Below, in pieces: positions 8,781-17,087 of a stretch of 64,000 bases of DNA. Position numbers and translations under genes: made by a program. Position 1 is the stretch's first letter. Each line of letters begins with the position of its first letter. The stretch covers positions 1 through 64,000 of the forward strand of contig NZ_APVL01000002.1 in assembly GCF_000565285.1 (NCBI RefSeq), written 5' to 3'. This stretch comes from Cytobacillus firmus DS1 (lineage in GTDB: Bacteria; Bacillota; Bacilli; Bacillales; Cytobacillaceae). The notes below the pieces were generated by a model, which was not told the DNA's origin, searched no databases, and worked only from the letters and a program-made list of their open reading frames with translations.

Positions 8781-9809
8781 ATGAAAAAACTCAAAATCGG
8801 GATCATTGGATGCGGAAGTATTGCGAAGCATCGGCATATGCCTGAATATCATGCAAGCAGCGGGGCTGTCATTGCAGTAGTATGTGATATTAATGAAGAG
8901 CGTGCAAATGTGTTTGCTGATCTTTACGAGGCGAAGGCGTACACTGATTATCGGGAATTGTTAGCTGACAAGGAGATAGATGCAGTGAGTGTCTGCACCC
9001 CGAATTATCTGCATGCCCCCATTTCAGTTGCAGCATTGAACGCGGGCAAGCATGTTTTATGTGAAAAACCAATGGCCACTTCTAAGGAAGAGGCAGAGGA
9101 AATGATAGAAGCAGCCCGTAAAAATGGAAAGAAATTAATGATTGCCCACAATCAGCGCTTTGTTCCGTCTCATAAAAAAGCAAAGGAATTGATTGCAAGG
9201 GGTGATGCGGGAAAAATCTACAGTTTCCGGACTGCTTTTGGCCACGGCGGGCCAGAGGGATGGAGTGCAGATGGAAAAGAAAGCTGGTTCTTCAAAAAAG
9301 ATCAGGCTTTTATTGGCGCTATGGGAGACCTTGGTGTCCATAAGACCGACCTCTTGCGTTATCTGCTGGGTGAAGAGTTTGCTGAAGTAGGGGCATTTGT
9401 TGAAACGAGTGCGAAAATTGGTGCTGATGTCGATGATACAGCCGTATGCGTTTTGAAAACGGAAAGCGGTGTGATCGGTACATTGGCTGCAAGCTGGTCT
9501 TACGTATCTAAAGAAGACAATTCAACGATTATTTATGGTGAGAAAGCGATTTTGAGACTGGAGGATGATCCGGTGAACTCTCTCATTGTTCAGTATGCAA
9601 ACGATGAAACAGTGAAGTACGAACTCGGCGGAATCCAGACAAATGAAGAAGGCGGGCAAAAGAGTTCAGGTGTCATTGACCATTTTGTTGAAAGTATTTT
9701 AAATGAAGAGGAGCCTGCGATCTCTGGTTCCGAGGGGATGAAGTCGCTCCAAGTGATTCTTGCTGCCCTGGAGTCAAGCGAAACAAAGCAGATTGTCAAA
9801 ATTAATTGA
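8781..9809 (+). CDS. Gfo/Idh/MocA family oxidoreductase (first copy)
   Basis: 342 residues with an N-terminal NAD(P)-binding Rossmann fold (GIIGCGSIAKHRH) and the family EKP motif (CEKPMA), followed by the alpha/beta C-terminal substrate domain. ATG 8781 is preferred over an upstream start inside thuA because MKKLKIG begins the fold and GGAG lies upstream. It starts one base after the thuA-like stop, so coupling is likely. Candidate dehydrogenase that oxidises a sugar hydroxyl to a 3-keto group; the substrate is not evident. Confidence 0.9.
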   Translation: MKKLKIGIIGCGSIAKHRHMPEYHASSGAVIAVVCDINEERANVFADLYEAKAYTDYRELLADKEIDAVSVCTPNYLHAPISVAALNAGKHVLCEKPMATSKEEAEEMIEAARKNGKKLMIAHNQRFVPSHKKAKELIARGDAGKIYSFRTAFGHGGPEGWSADGKESWFFKKDQAFIGAMGDLGVHKTDLLRYLLGEEFAEVGAFVETSAKIGADVDDTAVCVLKTESGVIGTLAASWSYVSKEDNSTIIYGEKAILRLEDDPVNSLIVQYANDETVKYELGGIQTNEEGGQKSSGVIDHFVESILNEEEPAISGSEGMKSLQVILAALESSETKQIVKIN

Positions 9810-9818
9810 GGTGCATCC

Positions 9819-10844
9819 ATGAAGAAACTTCGGATAGGAATTATTGGTGCTGGCGGAATTGCCCAATCCAGGCATATTCCCGTTTTATTAAAATTATCGG
9901 ATAGTGCTTCCATAACAGCTATCTGCGATGTGAATGAAGATACTGCACAGCTGGCAGCAAAGAAGTTTGGAATTGGCGGCGTTTTTACAGATTATAAAGA
10001 AGTATTCACTGAAACAGATGCCGTGGTTATTTGTACACCGAATAAGTTTCATGCTGAAATTACCGCTGCTGCGCTGGAGGCCGGGCTGCATGTTTTATGT
10101 GAGAAGCCGATGGCCATGACAGCAGAAGAATGCAGGAAAATGATCGAGGCAAGAGACAGGTCCGGGAAGGTATTGGCCATTGCTTATCACTACCGCTTCA
10201 TGAAAGAGGCACAGGCTGCCAAAAAACTCATTTCAGAAAATGAAATTGGCACTCCGTTTGTTGCCAGGGCAAGGGCGATGAGAAGAAGAAAGGTGCCGGG
10301 CTGGGGTGTTTTTACCGATAAGGAACTCCAGGGCGGCGGAAGTTTGATTGATTACGGCTGCCATTTGCTTGACCTCTCGCTTTGGCTGCTGGGAAACCCG
10401 GCGGAAACTGAGGTATCCGGTACAGCTTACAATACATTAAGCAAAATGCCTGATCAGGTAAATCTATGGGGCAGCTTTGACCATCAATCCTTTGATGTTG
10501 ATGATCATGTGACAGCTTACATAAAATTTGCGAATGGTGCTTCCCTGCTTTTTGAGACTTCCTGGTCTGCCAATATTGAACGGGATGATGAAAGCCTCAG
10601 TCTTTCAGGGCAGCATGGAGGGATTGATTTATTCCCCTTCAGTTTAAATCAATCCAAACATGGGATGCTCCTGAATACACGTTCAGAATGGCTCCCGGGT
10701 GAAGATGACTATGCTTTGACGCAGGCAAGGAACTTTATTAACAGCTGTTTGGGCACTGAAGAATTTATGGTTAAAGCAGAAGAAGCACTGCAGACAACCA
10801 GGATTATTGATGCGATTTACAGTAGCAGCAAACGAGAAATATAG
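9819..10844 (+). CDS. Gfo/Idh/MocA family oxidoreductase (second copy)
   Basis: 341 residues with nucleotide-binding motif GIIGAGGIAQSRH and the EKP motif (CEKPMAM). It is a paralogue of the preceding gene but clearly diverged, especially in the C-terminal domain, so the two probably act on different steps, such as oxidation and later re-reduction of a 3-keto sugar. It starts nine bases after the previous stop, with GAGGTG upstream, in the same operon. Confidence 0.9.
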   Translation: MKKLRIGIIGAGGIAQSRHIPVLLKLSDSASITAICDVNEDTAQLAAKKFGIGGVFTDYKEVFTETDAVVICTPNKFHAEITAAALEAGLHVLCEKPMAMTAEECRKMIEARDRSGKVLAIAYHYRFMKEAQAAKKLISENEIGTPFVARARAMRRRKVPGWGVFTDKELQGGGSLIDYGCHLLDLSLWLLGNPAETEVSGTAYNTLSKMPDQVNLWGSFDHQSFDVDDHVTAYIKFANGASLLFETSWSANIERDDESLSLSGQHGGIDLFPFSLNQSKHGMLLNTRSEWLPGEDDYALTQARNFINSCLGTEEFMVKAEEALQTTRIIDAIYSSSKREI

Positions 10845-10865
10845 TAGAAGCCAGGAGGGGATATT

Positions 10866-11834
10866 GTGAAGCTCGGTGTATTTACCGTATTATTTGCTGA
10901 GAAAAATTTCGAAGATATGCTCGATCATGTGAAAGCGGCAGGACTTAAGGCTGTTGAAATCGGAACGGGAGCCTATCCCGGAAACGCTCACTGCAGCCTG
11001 AAGGAGCTTTTGGAAAGCAAGGAACTCCGTGATGATTACCTGAACAAGGTGTTGTCGAGGGGGCTTGAAATCAGCGCATTCAGCTGCCATGGCAACCCGA
11101 TTTCACCTGATAAAGCATTTGCAGAGGAATCGGACCGTGTTTTATACGACACGATTAAGCTAGCCAGCTTAATGAATGTTCCGGTTGTTAACTGTTTTTC
11201 CGGCACTGCAGGTGATGGGGAAGAAGCCAGGCATCCGAATTGGCCGGTCGCTCCGTGGCCGAATGAGTATGGAGAAGTGCTGAAATGGCAATGGGAGGAG
11301 AAACTCATTCCATATTGGAAGAAAGCGGGACAATTTGCCAAAGATCATAATGTAAAAATCGGTCTCGAACTGCATGGAGGATTCCTTGTACACACTCCGT
11401 ACACACTTTTAAAATTAAGGGAAGAAACGTGTGACGCCATTGGGGCTAATCTGGATCCAAGCCATTTATGGTGGCAGGGCATTGACCCTGTGGCAGCAAT
11501 AAAGATACTTGGAAAAGAAAATGCCATTCATCATTTTCATGCAAAAGATACCTATATTGACCAGGAAAACGTGAATATGTACGGGTTAACGGATATGCAG
11601 CCGTATGGCAATGTCCAGACCAGGGCGTGGACATTCAGGTCAGTCGGGTGCGGACACAGCCTGCAGGAATGGTCTGATATGATGAGCGCTTTGCGCACAT
11701 TTGGTTATGACTATGTTGTCAGCATTGAGCACGAGGATCCACTTATGTCGATTGAAGAAGGGTTTACAAGAGCAGTAAGGAACCTTAAATCCATCTTAAT
11801 CGAAGAGCAGCCTTCGGAAATGTGGTGGGTATAA
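10866..11834 (+). CDS. Sugar phosphate isomerase/epimerase family TIM barrel
   Basis: 322 residues of the xylose-isomerase-like TIM barrel family. Metal-ligand positions are visible: Glu in GLELHGG, Asp and His in NLDPSHLWW, His in HHFHAKD and Glu in SIEHED. Translation starts at GTG with AGGAGGGG seven bases upstream. Members beside Gfo/Idh/MocA dehydrogenases include YcjR, which epimerises 3-keto sugars, and recently described 3-keto-glycoside lyases or hydrolases, so a role on a 3-keto intermediate is inferred. Last gene of the operon, followed by a strong terminator. Confidence 0.88.
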   Translation: MKLGVFTVLFAEKNFEDMLDHVKAAGLKAVEIGTGAYPGNAHCSLKELLESKELRDDYLNKVLSRGLEISAFSCHGNPISPDKAFAEESDRVLYDTIKLASLMNVPVVNCFSGTAGDGEEARHPNWPVAPWPNEYGEVLKWQWEEKLIPYWKKAGQFAKDHNVKIGLELHGGFLVHTPYTLLKLREETCDAIGANLDPSHLWWQGIDPVAAIKILGKENAIHHFHAKDTYIDQENVNMYGLTDMQPYGNVQTRAWTFRSVGCGHSLQEWSDMMSALRTFGYDYVVSIEHEDPLMSIEEGFTRAVRNLKSILIEEQPSEMWWV

Positions 11835-11869
11835 ACAGGGAGGGGGGAACAGCCCTCCCTGTTTTTTCG
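11835..11869 (+). terminator. Terminator of the sugar operon
   Basis: ACAGGGAGGG pairs with CCCTCCCTGT and is followed by TTTTTT, directly after the isomerase stop codon. Confidence 0.92.
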
Positions 11870-11984
11870 ACAAATTTTTCAATGAAGGGTTGACCATTTA
11901 CGCTGAATTTAGTACTATTAAATAGTTGATTCGACAAAATGTTTATTCATATTTGCATTAATGATTGAATATACATTCACAAAC

Positions 11985-12015
11985 GCGGGTGTAGTTTAGT
12001 GGTAAAACCTCAGCC
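11985..12015 (+). repeat. Duplicated 5' fragment of tRNA-Gly
   Basis: 31 bases identical to the 5' part of the intact tRNA-Gly at 12141, through the 5' strand of the anticodon stem (CAGCC). Then the sequence diverges completely for 125 bases before the intact gene begins. The copy-to-copy distance of 156 bases is close to the 146 bases at tRNA-Phe. The spacer shows no obvious similarity to the tRNA-Phe spacer and carries no open reading frame of note. The fragment lacks an anticodon loop and 3' half, so it is not a tRNA. Confidence 0.88.
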
Positions 12016-12140
12016 ACGAGCGACACATCCATGAATCAACAGCGAGTTGCCTCGACGCATAGGCTGCCTTGAATAATCTTTCAGAGGAAGAGGCATGCAA
12101 GAACGGGAAAGAAGTCAGTAGATAATAATTATATATATAC

Positions 12141-12214
12141 GCGGGTGTAGTTTAGTGGTAAAACCTCAGCCTTCCAAGCTGATGATGAGGGTTCGATTCC
12201 CTTCACCCGCTCCA
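12141..12214 (+). tRNA. tRNA-Gly (TCC)
   Basis: 74-base cloverleaf with acceptor GCGGGTG/CACCCGC, anticodon TCC in a CAGCCTTCCAAGCTG stem-loop and encoded CCA. A solitary tRNA gene with its own terminator. Its 5' part is duplicated 156 bases upstream. Confidence 0.97.
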
Positions 12215-12223
12215 TACATAGCC

Positions 12224-12267
12224 AACGCAGTGTTTCGTTCAAAAAGAACGAGGTATTGCGTTTTTTC
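12224..12267 (+). terminator. Terminator of tRNA-Gly
   Basis: AACGCA and TCGTTC arms pair with GAACGA and TGCGTT around AAAAA, followed by TTTTTT. Confidence 0.85.
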
Positions 12268-12337
12268 ATGTTCTTTGGCTATTAAGAAAAATATCGGGCG
12301 GCATCCGCAGATACCACTCGATTTTTAATAAACTAGT

Positions 12338-13006
12338 TTAACATCCTATTACCTTAAAGGCCCCTTCTCCACCATGCACCTGAGTGTACATGTTCATTAA
12401 TGACTCTGTCATTTTTTCAGCCTTATCCGTTTCCAGAGAAGGGCGCAAATAAACAATTTGAACGGCATTTTTAGTCTGTTCCGTGACAGCTGTCCTTTCA
12501 GAGTCCACAAACGGACTGCCAAATGGCCCTGCCGCATCTTCACTGATTATTAAATTGGCAAGCGAATTGGGTCTTCCGTTTAAGCCGTTATATTCTTCTC
12601 CTTCTTTGCCTAACCTGATAGTCAGATGGCCTGAAAGCTTATCAGCATCATATATGCCGATCGGTATTTCATATTCCAGGGAAAAGAAGTTGTTAATATC
12701 AATGGAGCTGTTGACCGGCTGCAGGTAATTTTGTTTTTTTATTCTTCTGTACAGTGCTTCCGCAGAGTGGCGGTAGCGGTTTGGATCCTTGCCAGCTGTT
12801 TTGAAGATTTGCCGCCATTCCTTGATCCCTTCAAATTCTGTAACACTCTTGTCTTCTAAGTCAAAATAAATAGATTCCTGAAATAATTGGAGTCTGCCCT
12901 TTACCATTTGAGGAGATTGTCCGACTTCGATATTTTTATATGTAATGAATCCGATTTTAAAATGGGGCAATAACCTGCACAGCTCTGGAGCAATCATAAT
13001 TTCCAA
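12338..13006 (-). CDS. B3/B4 tRNA-binding-domain protein
   Basis: 222 residues resembling free-standing B3/B4 domain proteins, the fold that in phenylalanyl-tRNA synthetase beta mediates tRNA binding and editing. Typical segments are EWRQIFKTAGKDPNRYRHSAEAL followed by the stretch with NSLANLIISEDAAGPFGSP. I place the start at TTG 13006 because GGAGGT lies seven bases before it; an ATG nine bases further in has poor spacing, and an upstream ATG at 13045 lacks a site. Stand-alone members may deacylate or bind tRNA, but function is not established. It is divergent from queG. Confidence 0.75.
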   Translation of the reverse strand: MEIMIAPELCRLLPHFKIGFITYKNIEVGQSPQMVKGRLQLFQESIYFDLEDKSVTEFEGIKEWRQIFKTAGKDPNRYRHSAEALYRRIKKQNYLQPVNSSIDINNFFSLEYEIPIGIYDADKLSGHLTIRLGKEGEEYNGLNGRPNSLANLIISEDAAGPFGSPFVDSERTAVTEQTKNAVQIVYLRPSLETDKAEKMTESLMNMYTQVHGGEGAFKVIGC

Positions 13007-13114
13007 GCTTTCCACCTCCAAAATTACTTTAAAATAGTTTATCATAATAAGCGGTGATTCAATAAATTAAAGACTTTCATATAAATTAAATTTTCCACGA
13101 AAGGAGGGTAACCT

Positions 13115-14248
13115 ATGGACTTTGCACAGTTCAAGCAGGAAGTGATTGAATACAGCAGAACAATTGGCATTGATAAAATCGGTTTTACGACAGCGGGCAC
13201 TTTTGATGAAATGAAAAATAGGCTGATTCGCCAGCAGGAGCTTCAATACCATTCAGGATTTGAAGAACCTGATATTGAGAAAAGGGTGAATCCCGGCCTG
13301 CTAATGGACAAGCCCCGGTCTATTATTTCCATTGCAGTTGCTTATCCTTCCAAAATGAAGGTAAGGGTTGTCAGCAAAAGAGGTGAAAGAAGGGGGATTT
13401 TCTGCCGGGCTTCATGGGGGAAAGACTATCATCATATCCTGAGGGAACGTCTTCAAAAGCTGGAGGAATTCATTCAGTCAAGAATTCCTGAGGCGATATG
13501 CAAATCCATGGTGGATACAGGTGAGCTGGTTGATCGGGCCGTTGCACAGCGTGCCGGAATAGGCTGGAGCGGAAAAAACTGTTCCATTATCACACCGGAA
13601 TTCGGATCGTATGTTTATCTTGGAGAAATGATAACAAATCTGCCATTTGAGCCTGATAAGCCAATGGAAGACAGATGCGGAAGCTGCAATAAATGTGTTG
13701 ATGTCTGCCCGACGGGAGCTTTAATTCAGGGAGGTCAGCTTGATGCACAGAAATGCATTGCTTTTTTGACACAGACAAAGGGCTTTCTCGCAGAGCCATA
13801 TAGAGAAAAACTGGGGAACAGGCTTTATGGCTGTGATACCTGTCAAACTGTTTGTCCTGAAAATAAAGGCAAGGATTTTCATCTGCATGAGGAAATGGAG
13901 CCGGATCCGGAAGTGGCAAAGCCGCTTTTAAGGCCGCTTCTTTTTATCAGCAACCGTGAATTCAAAGAAAAATATGGCCCGGTCTCAGGATCCTGGAGAG
14001 GGAAAAAGCCGATCCAGCGAAATGCCATCATTGCCCTGGCTCACTACAAAGATGAGACAGCGGCAGAAGACCTGATTAAAGTTATGAGTGAAGATCCGAG
14101 ACCGGTAATCCGGGGAACGGCCGCATGGGCACTCGGGAAAATCGGCGGAGAAAAATCACTGACTGCACTAAAACAGGCATTGCAGCAGGAGAAAGACGGA
14201 GAAGTCATCGCTGAAATTGAAAAGGGTTTGAGTTATTTTGAACAATGA
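13115..14248 (+). CDS. queG: Epoxyqueuosine reductase
   Basis: 377 residues. QueG carries out the last step of queuosine synthesis, reducing epoxyqueuosine in the tRNA wobble position, using cobalamin and two [4Fe-4S] clusters. Visible are Asp134 in MVDTGELVDRAVA, the ferredoxin-like cluster motif CGSCNKCVDVCPTGA, the second motif CDTCQTVCPENK, and a C-terminal HEAT-like segment (AWALGKIGGEKSLTALKQAL). GGAGG precedes the ATG. As I recall B. subtilis, queG, an amidase gene and trmL lie in this order, and the same order is seen here, two of the three acting on the tRNA anticodon loop. Confidence 0.95.
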   Translation: MDFAQFKQEVIEYSRTIGIDKIGFTTAGTFDEMKNRLIRQQELQYHSGFEEPDIEKRVNPGLLMDKPRSIISIAVAYPSKMKVRVVSKRGERRGIFCRASWGKDYHHILRERLQKLEEFIQSRIPEAICKSMVDTGELVDRAVAQRAGIGWSGKNCSIITPEFGSYVYLGEMITNLPFEPDKPMEDRCGSCNKCVDVCPTGALIQGGQLDAQKCIAFLTQTKGFLAEPYREKLGNRLYGCDTCQTVCPENKGKDFHLHEEMEPDPEVAKPLLRPLLFISNREFKEKYGPVSGSWRGKKPIQRNAIIALAHYKDETAAEDLIKVMSEDPRPVIRGTAAWALGKIGGEKSLTALKQALQQEKDGEVIAEIEKGLSYFEQ

Positions 14249-14252
14249 TGAT

Positions 14253-14277
14253 GGGGGAGGAAACTCCCTCCTTTTTT
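14253..14277 (+). terminator. Terminator after queG
   Basis: GGGGGAG, a GAAA loop, CTCCCTCC, then TTTTTT, a few bases after the queG stop. Confidence 0.8.
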
Positions 14278-14428
14278 ATGGCTTTTTTATCCTGTGACCG
14301 TAAAAGCTATGCGACTCATAGGCAGAGAAACTGGCGAGCCCGGCAATTTTACTGTATTATTGCGCGAAAAATTAAGCAATGTCCTCTGCTTCCTCTCATA
14401 TGTATTGAATAGGAGAGGAGTGAGGTGC

Positions 14429-15307
14429 GTGAGGGACCAGCTTCATGAGCTGTTAAAGAAAAGAGTGCAGCAGTGCGTTTCCCATTCAAGAAGTTCAATT
14501 TATACATGCCCTAAGATTGAGAAAAAGAAAGAATCTCTTTCCGGCCGCTCCGGTGAGATTGTGAAAGCGCAGGCAGCCGGAAAAGTGATCAGCGTCGGCA
14601 GGGTGAAGGAAGATGTGACTCCAGTTGATTATAGAGTACACTTCAAATATTTAATTAAACAAAAAGGCATATTTTATATGGAAGAAGAGATTGAAGAGCG
14701 GACAGCCGACTTCTATAAAGGAGTATTTGTTGAAGACCGGGAGAAAAACCCTTTTAAAGGTATAAAAAAAGAAGAGGCGTCTCCAGAACGGGAATTTGAA
14801 AAGGAAGAAAGGTATGAGTATGAATATGACCGCATGAAGGCTGTACAGTATGCAGAAAAATGGTGGAACAGCTTTAATCCGGCTTATAAGAAATTTGAAG
14901 TGGATTGCACCAATTATATTTCCCAGTGCCTTCATGCAGGCGGCGGCCCAATGAGGGGATACCCCAACCGAGGAAAAGGCTGGTGGATGAGAAGCGGGAA
15001 TTGGAGCTACAGCTGGACAGTAGCGAATTCAATGCGGTGGTATCTGCCCAGTTCAAATTCGGGGTTAAGGGCTGAGGAAGTCTCCAGTCCGGATCAGCTC
15101 TTAATAGGAGATGTCATCTGCTATGATTTCCAGGGAGACGGGCGCTTTGACCATACAACAATCGTGACGGGTAAAGATGCATCAGGAATGCCACTCGTCA
15201 ATGCCCACACCTATAACAGCCGGATGCGCTATTGGGCTTATGAAGATTCAACAGCCTATACACCCAATATTAAATATAAATTTTTGACTATAACCGATGA
15301 CCAGTAA
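14429..15307 (+). CDS. yhbB: Amidase-domain protein, YhbB-like
   Basis: 292 residues. The C-terminal 160 residues match the putative amidase domain family (Amidase_6), with the catalytic-type Cys in VDCTNYISQCLHAGG and the conserved WWMRSGNWSYSWTVA stretch. The N-terminal half is charged and unremarkable, with no signal peptide visible. GTG 14429 is preferred because GGAGAGGAG lies eight bases upstream; a longer reading from GTG 14294 has no ribosome binding site. Related proteins are thought to act on cell-wall peptides during sporulation, which I infer only from family context. Confidence 0.85.
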   Translation: MRDQLHELLKKRVQQCVSHSRSSIYTCPKIEKKKESLSGRSGEIVKAQAAGKVISVGRVKEDVTPVDYRVHFKYLIKQKGIFYMEEEIEERTADFYKGVFVEDREKNPFKGIKKEEASPEREFEKEERYEYEYDRMKAVQYAEKWWNSFNPAYKKFEVDCTNYISQCLHAGGGPMRGYPNRGKGWWMRSGNWSYSWTVANSMRWYLPSSNSGLRAEEVSSPDQLLIGDVICYDFQGDGRFDHTTIVTGKDASGMPLVNAHTYNSRMRYWAYEDSTAYTPNIKYKFLTITDDQ

Positions 15308-15369
15308 TTTGTTTGGGGATTTCAAAGTGATATAATAACACATGCAGATTTAATTTAGAGGTGAAAAAA

Positions 15370-15843
15370 GTGGGATTGCATGTAGTATTATATCAGCCGG
15401 AAATTCCGGCGAACACAGGCAATATAGCCCGTACTTGCGCGGCTACTGATACGACATTGCATCTGATCCGGCCGCTCGGCTTCTCAGAAGATGATAAAAT
15501 GCTGAAGCGGGCAGGCTTGGATTACTGGCAATTTGTAAAAATTGTTTATCATGATTCATTGGACGATTTCTTTAAAAGCACTGAACCTGGAGAATACTTC
15601 TACTTAACGAAGGATGGCACAAAGCCATATTCCACTTTTGACTATAGCAGCGTCGAGAAGGATTATTATTTTATTTTCGGCAAGGAAACGGCCGGTCTTC
15701 CAAAAGAAGTTATTGAAAGCAGCAAAGAGCGCTTGTTAAAGGTACCAATCAACGATAATATCCGTGCGCTTAACTTATCCAACACAGCTGCCATTCTTGT
15801 CTATGAAGCACTGCGCCAGCAGGAATACTTACATTTAAAATAG
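15370..15843 (+). CDS. trmL: tRNA (cytidine(34)-2'-O)-methyltransferase
   Basis: 157 residues of the SPOUT/TrmH class, formerly CspR. TrmL methylates the 2'-O of the wobble nucleotide of tRNA-Leu using S-adenosylmethionine. Conserved pieces: LHVVLYQPEIPANTGNIARTC at the start, the SAM-knot motif FGKETAGLP and the C-terminal RALNLSNTAAILVYEALRQ. I choose GTG 15370 because the protein family begins MxLHVV and GAGGTG is correctly spaced; GTG 15361 is part of that ribosome binding site. Confidence 0.94.
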   Translation: MGLHVVLYQPEIPANTGNIARTCAATDTTLHLIRPLGFSEDDKMLKRAGLDYWQFVKIVYHDSLDDFFKSTEPGEYFYLTKDGTKPYSTFDYSSVEKDYYFIFGKETAGLPKEVIESSKERLLKVPINDNIRALNLSNTAAILVYEALRQQEYLHLK

Positions 15844-15851
15844 GAAAACAC

Positions 15852-15883
15852 AAGGCCTGAAAGATTATCAGGCCTTTTCCTTT
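15852..15883 (+). terminator. Terminator of trmL
   Basis: AAGGCCTGA and TCAGGCCTT form a perfect stem followed by TTCC and T-rich sequence. Confidence 0.85.
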
Positions 15884-15942
15884 GGAGAAAACTTTCTTCT
15901 CTGGGTAAAATGAGAAAGTACATATGGAAAGGATGAGATGTG

Positions 15943-16692
15943 ATGAATGAAGTTACTAACTTGCTGATGGACCATCGTTCCGTCCGGAATTTTGAAGACA
16001 GGCCTCTGTCAAAAGAGCAGATTGAAACAATTGTACTGTCTGCTCAAGCTGCTTCCACTTCAAGTTTTGTCCAGGCTTATTCAATAATCGGAGTGACAGA
16101 TAAAGAAAAGAAAGCGAAACTTGCTGAAATGGCAGGCAATCAGAATTATGTAGCTGAAAATGGCCATTTTTTCGTGTTTTGTGCTGATCTGCATCGTCAT
16201 GAAGTCATCGGACAAATGGAAAATAAAAATGTAATTCCATCAATCGAAAGTACAGAGAAGTTTATGGTGGCTGTCATTGATGCTGCTTTGGCTGCGCAAA
16301 ATGCTGCCGTTGCTGCAGAATCGCTGGGACTTGGGATCTGCTATATTGGCGGAATAAGAAACAATCTTGAGGGAGTGGCTGAGCTATTAAAAACACCGGA
16401 TCGTGTGATTCCTTTGTTTGGACTGGCTGTTGGCTACCCTTCCAAAAAGAATGACAAAAAACCGCGGCTCCCTGTTCAGCACATTTATCATGAAAATGAG
16501 TATAAACAGGATGAAACAGCTTATCGCCAAGAGCTGGAAGTGTATAATAAAATTATTTCCGAGTATTATGATGAGCGTACAGGCGGCAAGCGGAAGGACA
16601 CTTGGACCAGTCAAATTGCAGGCATGCTCGAAAAGCAGACACGGATGTATATGAAGGATTTTGTTCAGAAGAACAAGATGGATTTGAGATAG
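15943..16692 (+). CDS. nfrA: NADPH-dependent flavin oxidoreductase, NfrA-like nitroreductase
   Basis: 249 residues of the FMN-dependent nitroreductase family. The N-terminal HRSVRNFEDRPL segment is the family phosphate-binding signature, and the mid-protein LGLGICYIGGIRNN and the PLFGLAVGYPS segment are typical of NfrA/Frp types. The extended C-terminal tail (KQTRMYMKDFVQKNKMDL) is characteristic of the group that forms domain-swapped dimers. ATG 15943 is chosen over an adjacent GTG because of spacing from AAAGGATGAG. Probable role: reduction of quinones, nitro compounds or free flavin under oxidative stress. Confidence 0.88.
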   Translation: MNEVTNLLMDHRSVRNFEDRPLSKEQIETIVLSAQAASTSSFVQAYSIIGVTDKEKKAKLAEMAGNQNYVAENGHFFVFCADLHRHEVIGQMENKNVIPSIESTEKFMVAVIDAALAAQNAAVAAESLGLGICYIGGIRNNLEGVAELLKTPDRVIPLFGLAVGYPSKKNDKKPRLPVQHIYHENEYKQDETAYRQELEVYNKIISEYYDERTGGKRKDTWTSQIAGMLEKQTRMYMKDFVQKNKMDLR

Positions 16693-16708
16693 GAGTGTAT
16701 TGAAATAA

Positions 16709-16745
16709 GAAAAAAGCTGCTGAATAGATCAGCAGCTTATTTTTT
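16709..16745 (+). terminator. Bidirectional terminator between nfrA and a small gene
   Basis: AAGCTGCTGA pairs with TCAGCAGCTT. T-runs exist on both sides, so it can end both the nfrA transcript and the convergent small gene. Confidence 0.85.
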
Positions 16746-16832
16746 GCTTACGCCTGGCTTGTCATCATAACCAGCAGTGAAAATAGCAGCAAGGAAAGCA
16801 ACCATTACACCGATAATAATAATTGTACCCAT
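16737..16832 (-). CDS. 31-residue membrane peptide
   Basis: A short gene encoding one hydrophobic helix (MGTIIIIGVMVAFLAAIF) followed by a polar tail TAGYDDKPGVSKK. Support comes from AAAGGAGG about twelve bases upstream and a terminator exactly at its stop. The longer open frame upstream has no good start. It resembles small single-helix proteins annotated across Bacillus, but I do not recognise a named family. Such peptides often regulate membrane enzymes or act in spore membranes; no specific role can be assigned. Confidence 0.65.
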   Translation of the reverse strand: MGTIIIIGVMVAFLAAIFTAGYDDKPGVSKK

Positions 16833-17087
16833 GTATATGTAATCCTCCTTTAGCGGTATATCAATAGGCAAGCATGTAAATATAAGCTTATTATAGCCCA
16901 AAAATGAATAACTGTGAATGAAAAGTATGGAGTTTTTTTTACAGTTAGAATCCTGCAGTAAAGTATTCCTAATTAATAATCCCCGTAAAAAGTACAAACC
17001 AAACTCTCAATAGTTTACGCATGTTCGATTGCCGGTGCGCATAGAGTATATTAATCGTCTCTGATAATGCGACAGGGGGAGGTCCTT

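Noticed and set aside
11985..12015. A second tRNA-Gly gene
   Set aside because: The match stops in the anticodon stem and cannot form a cloverleaf.
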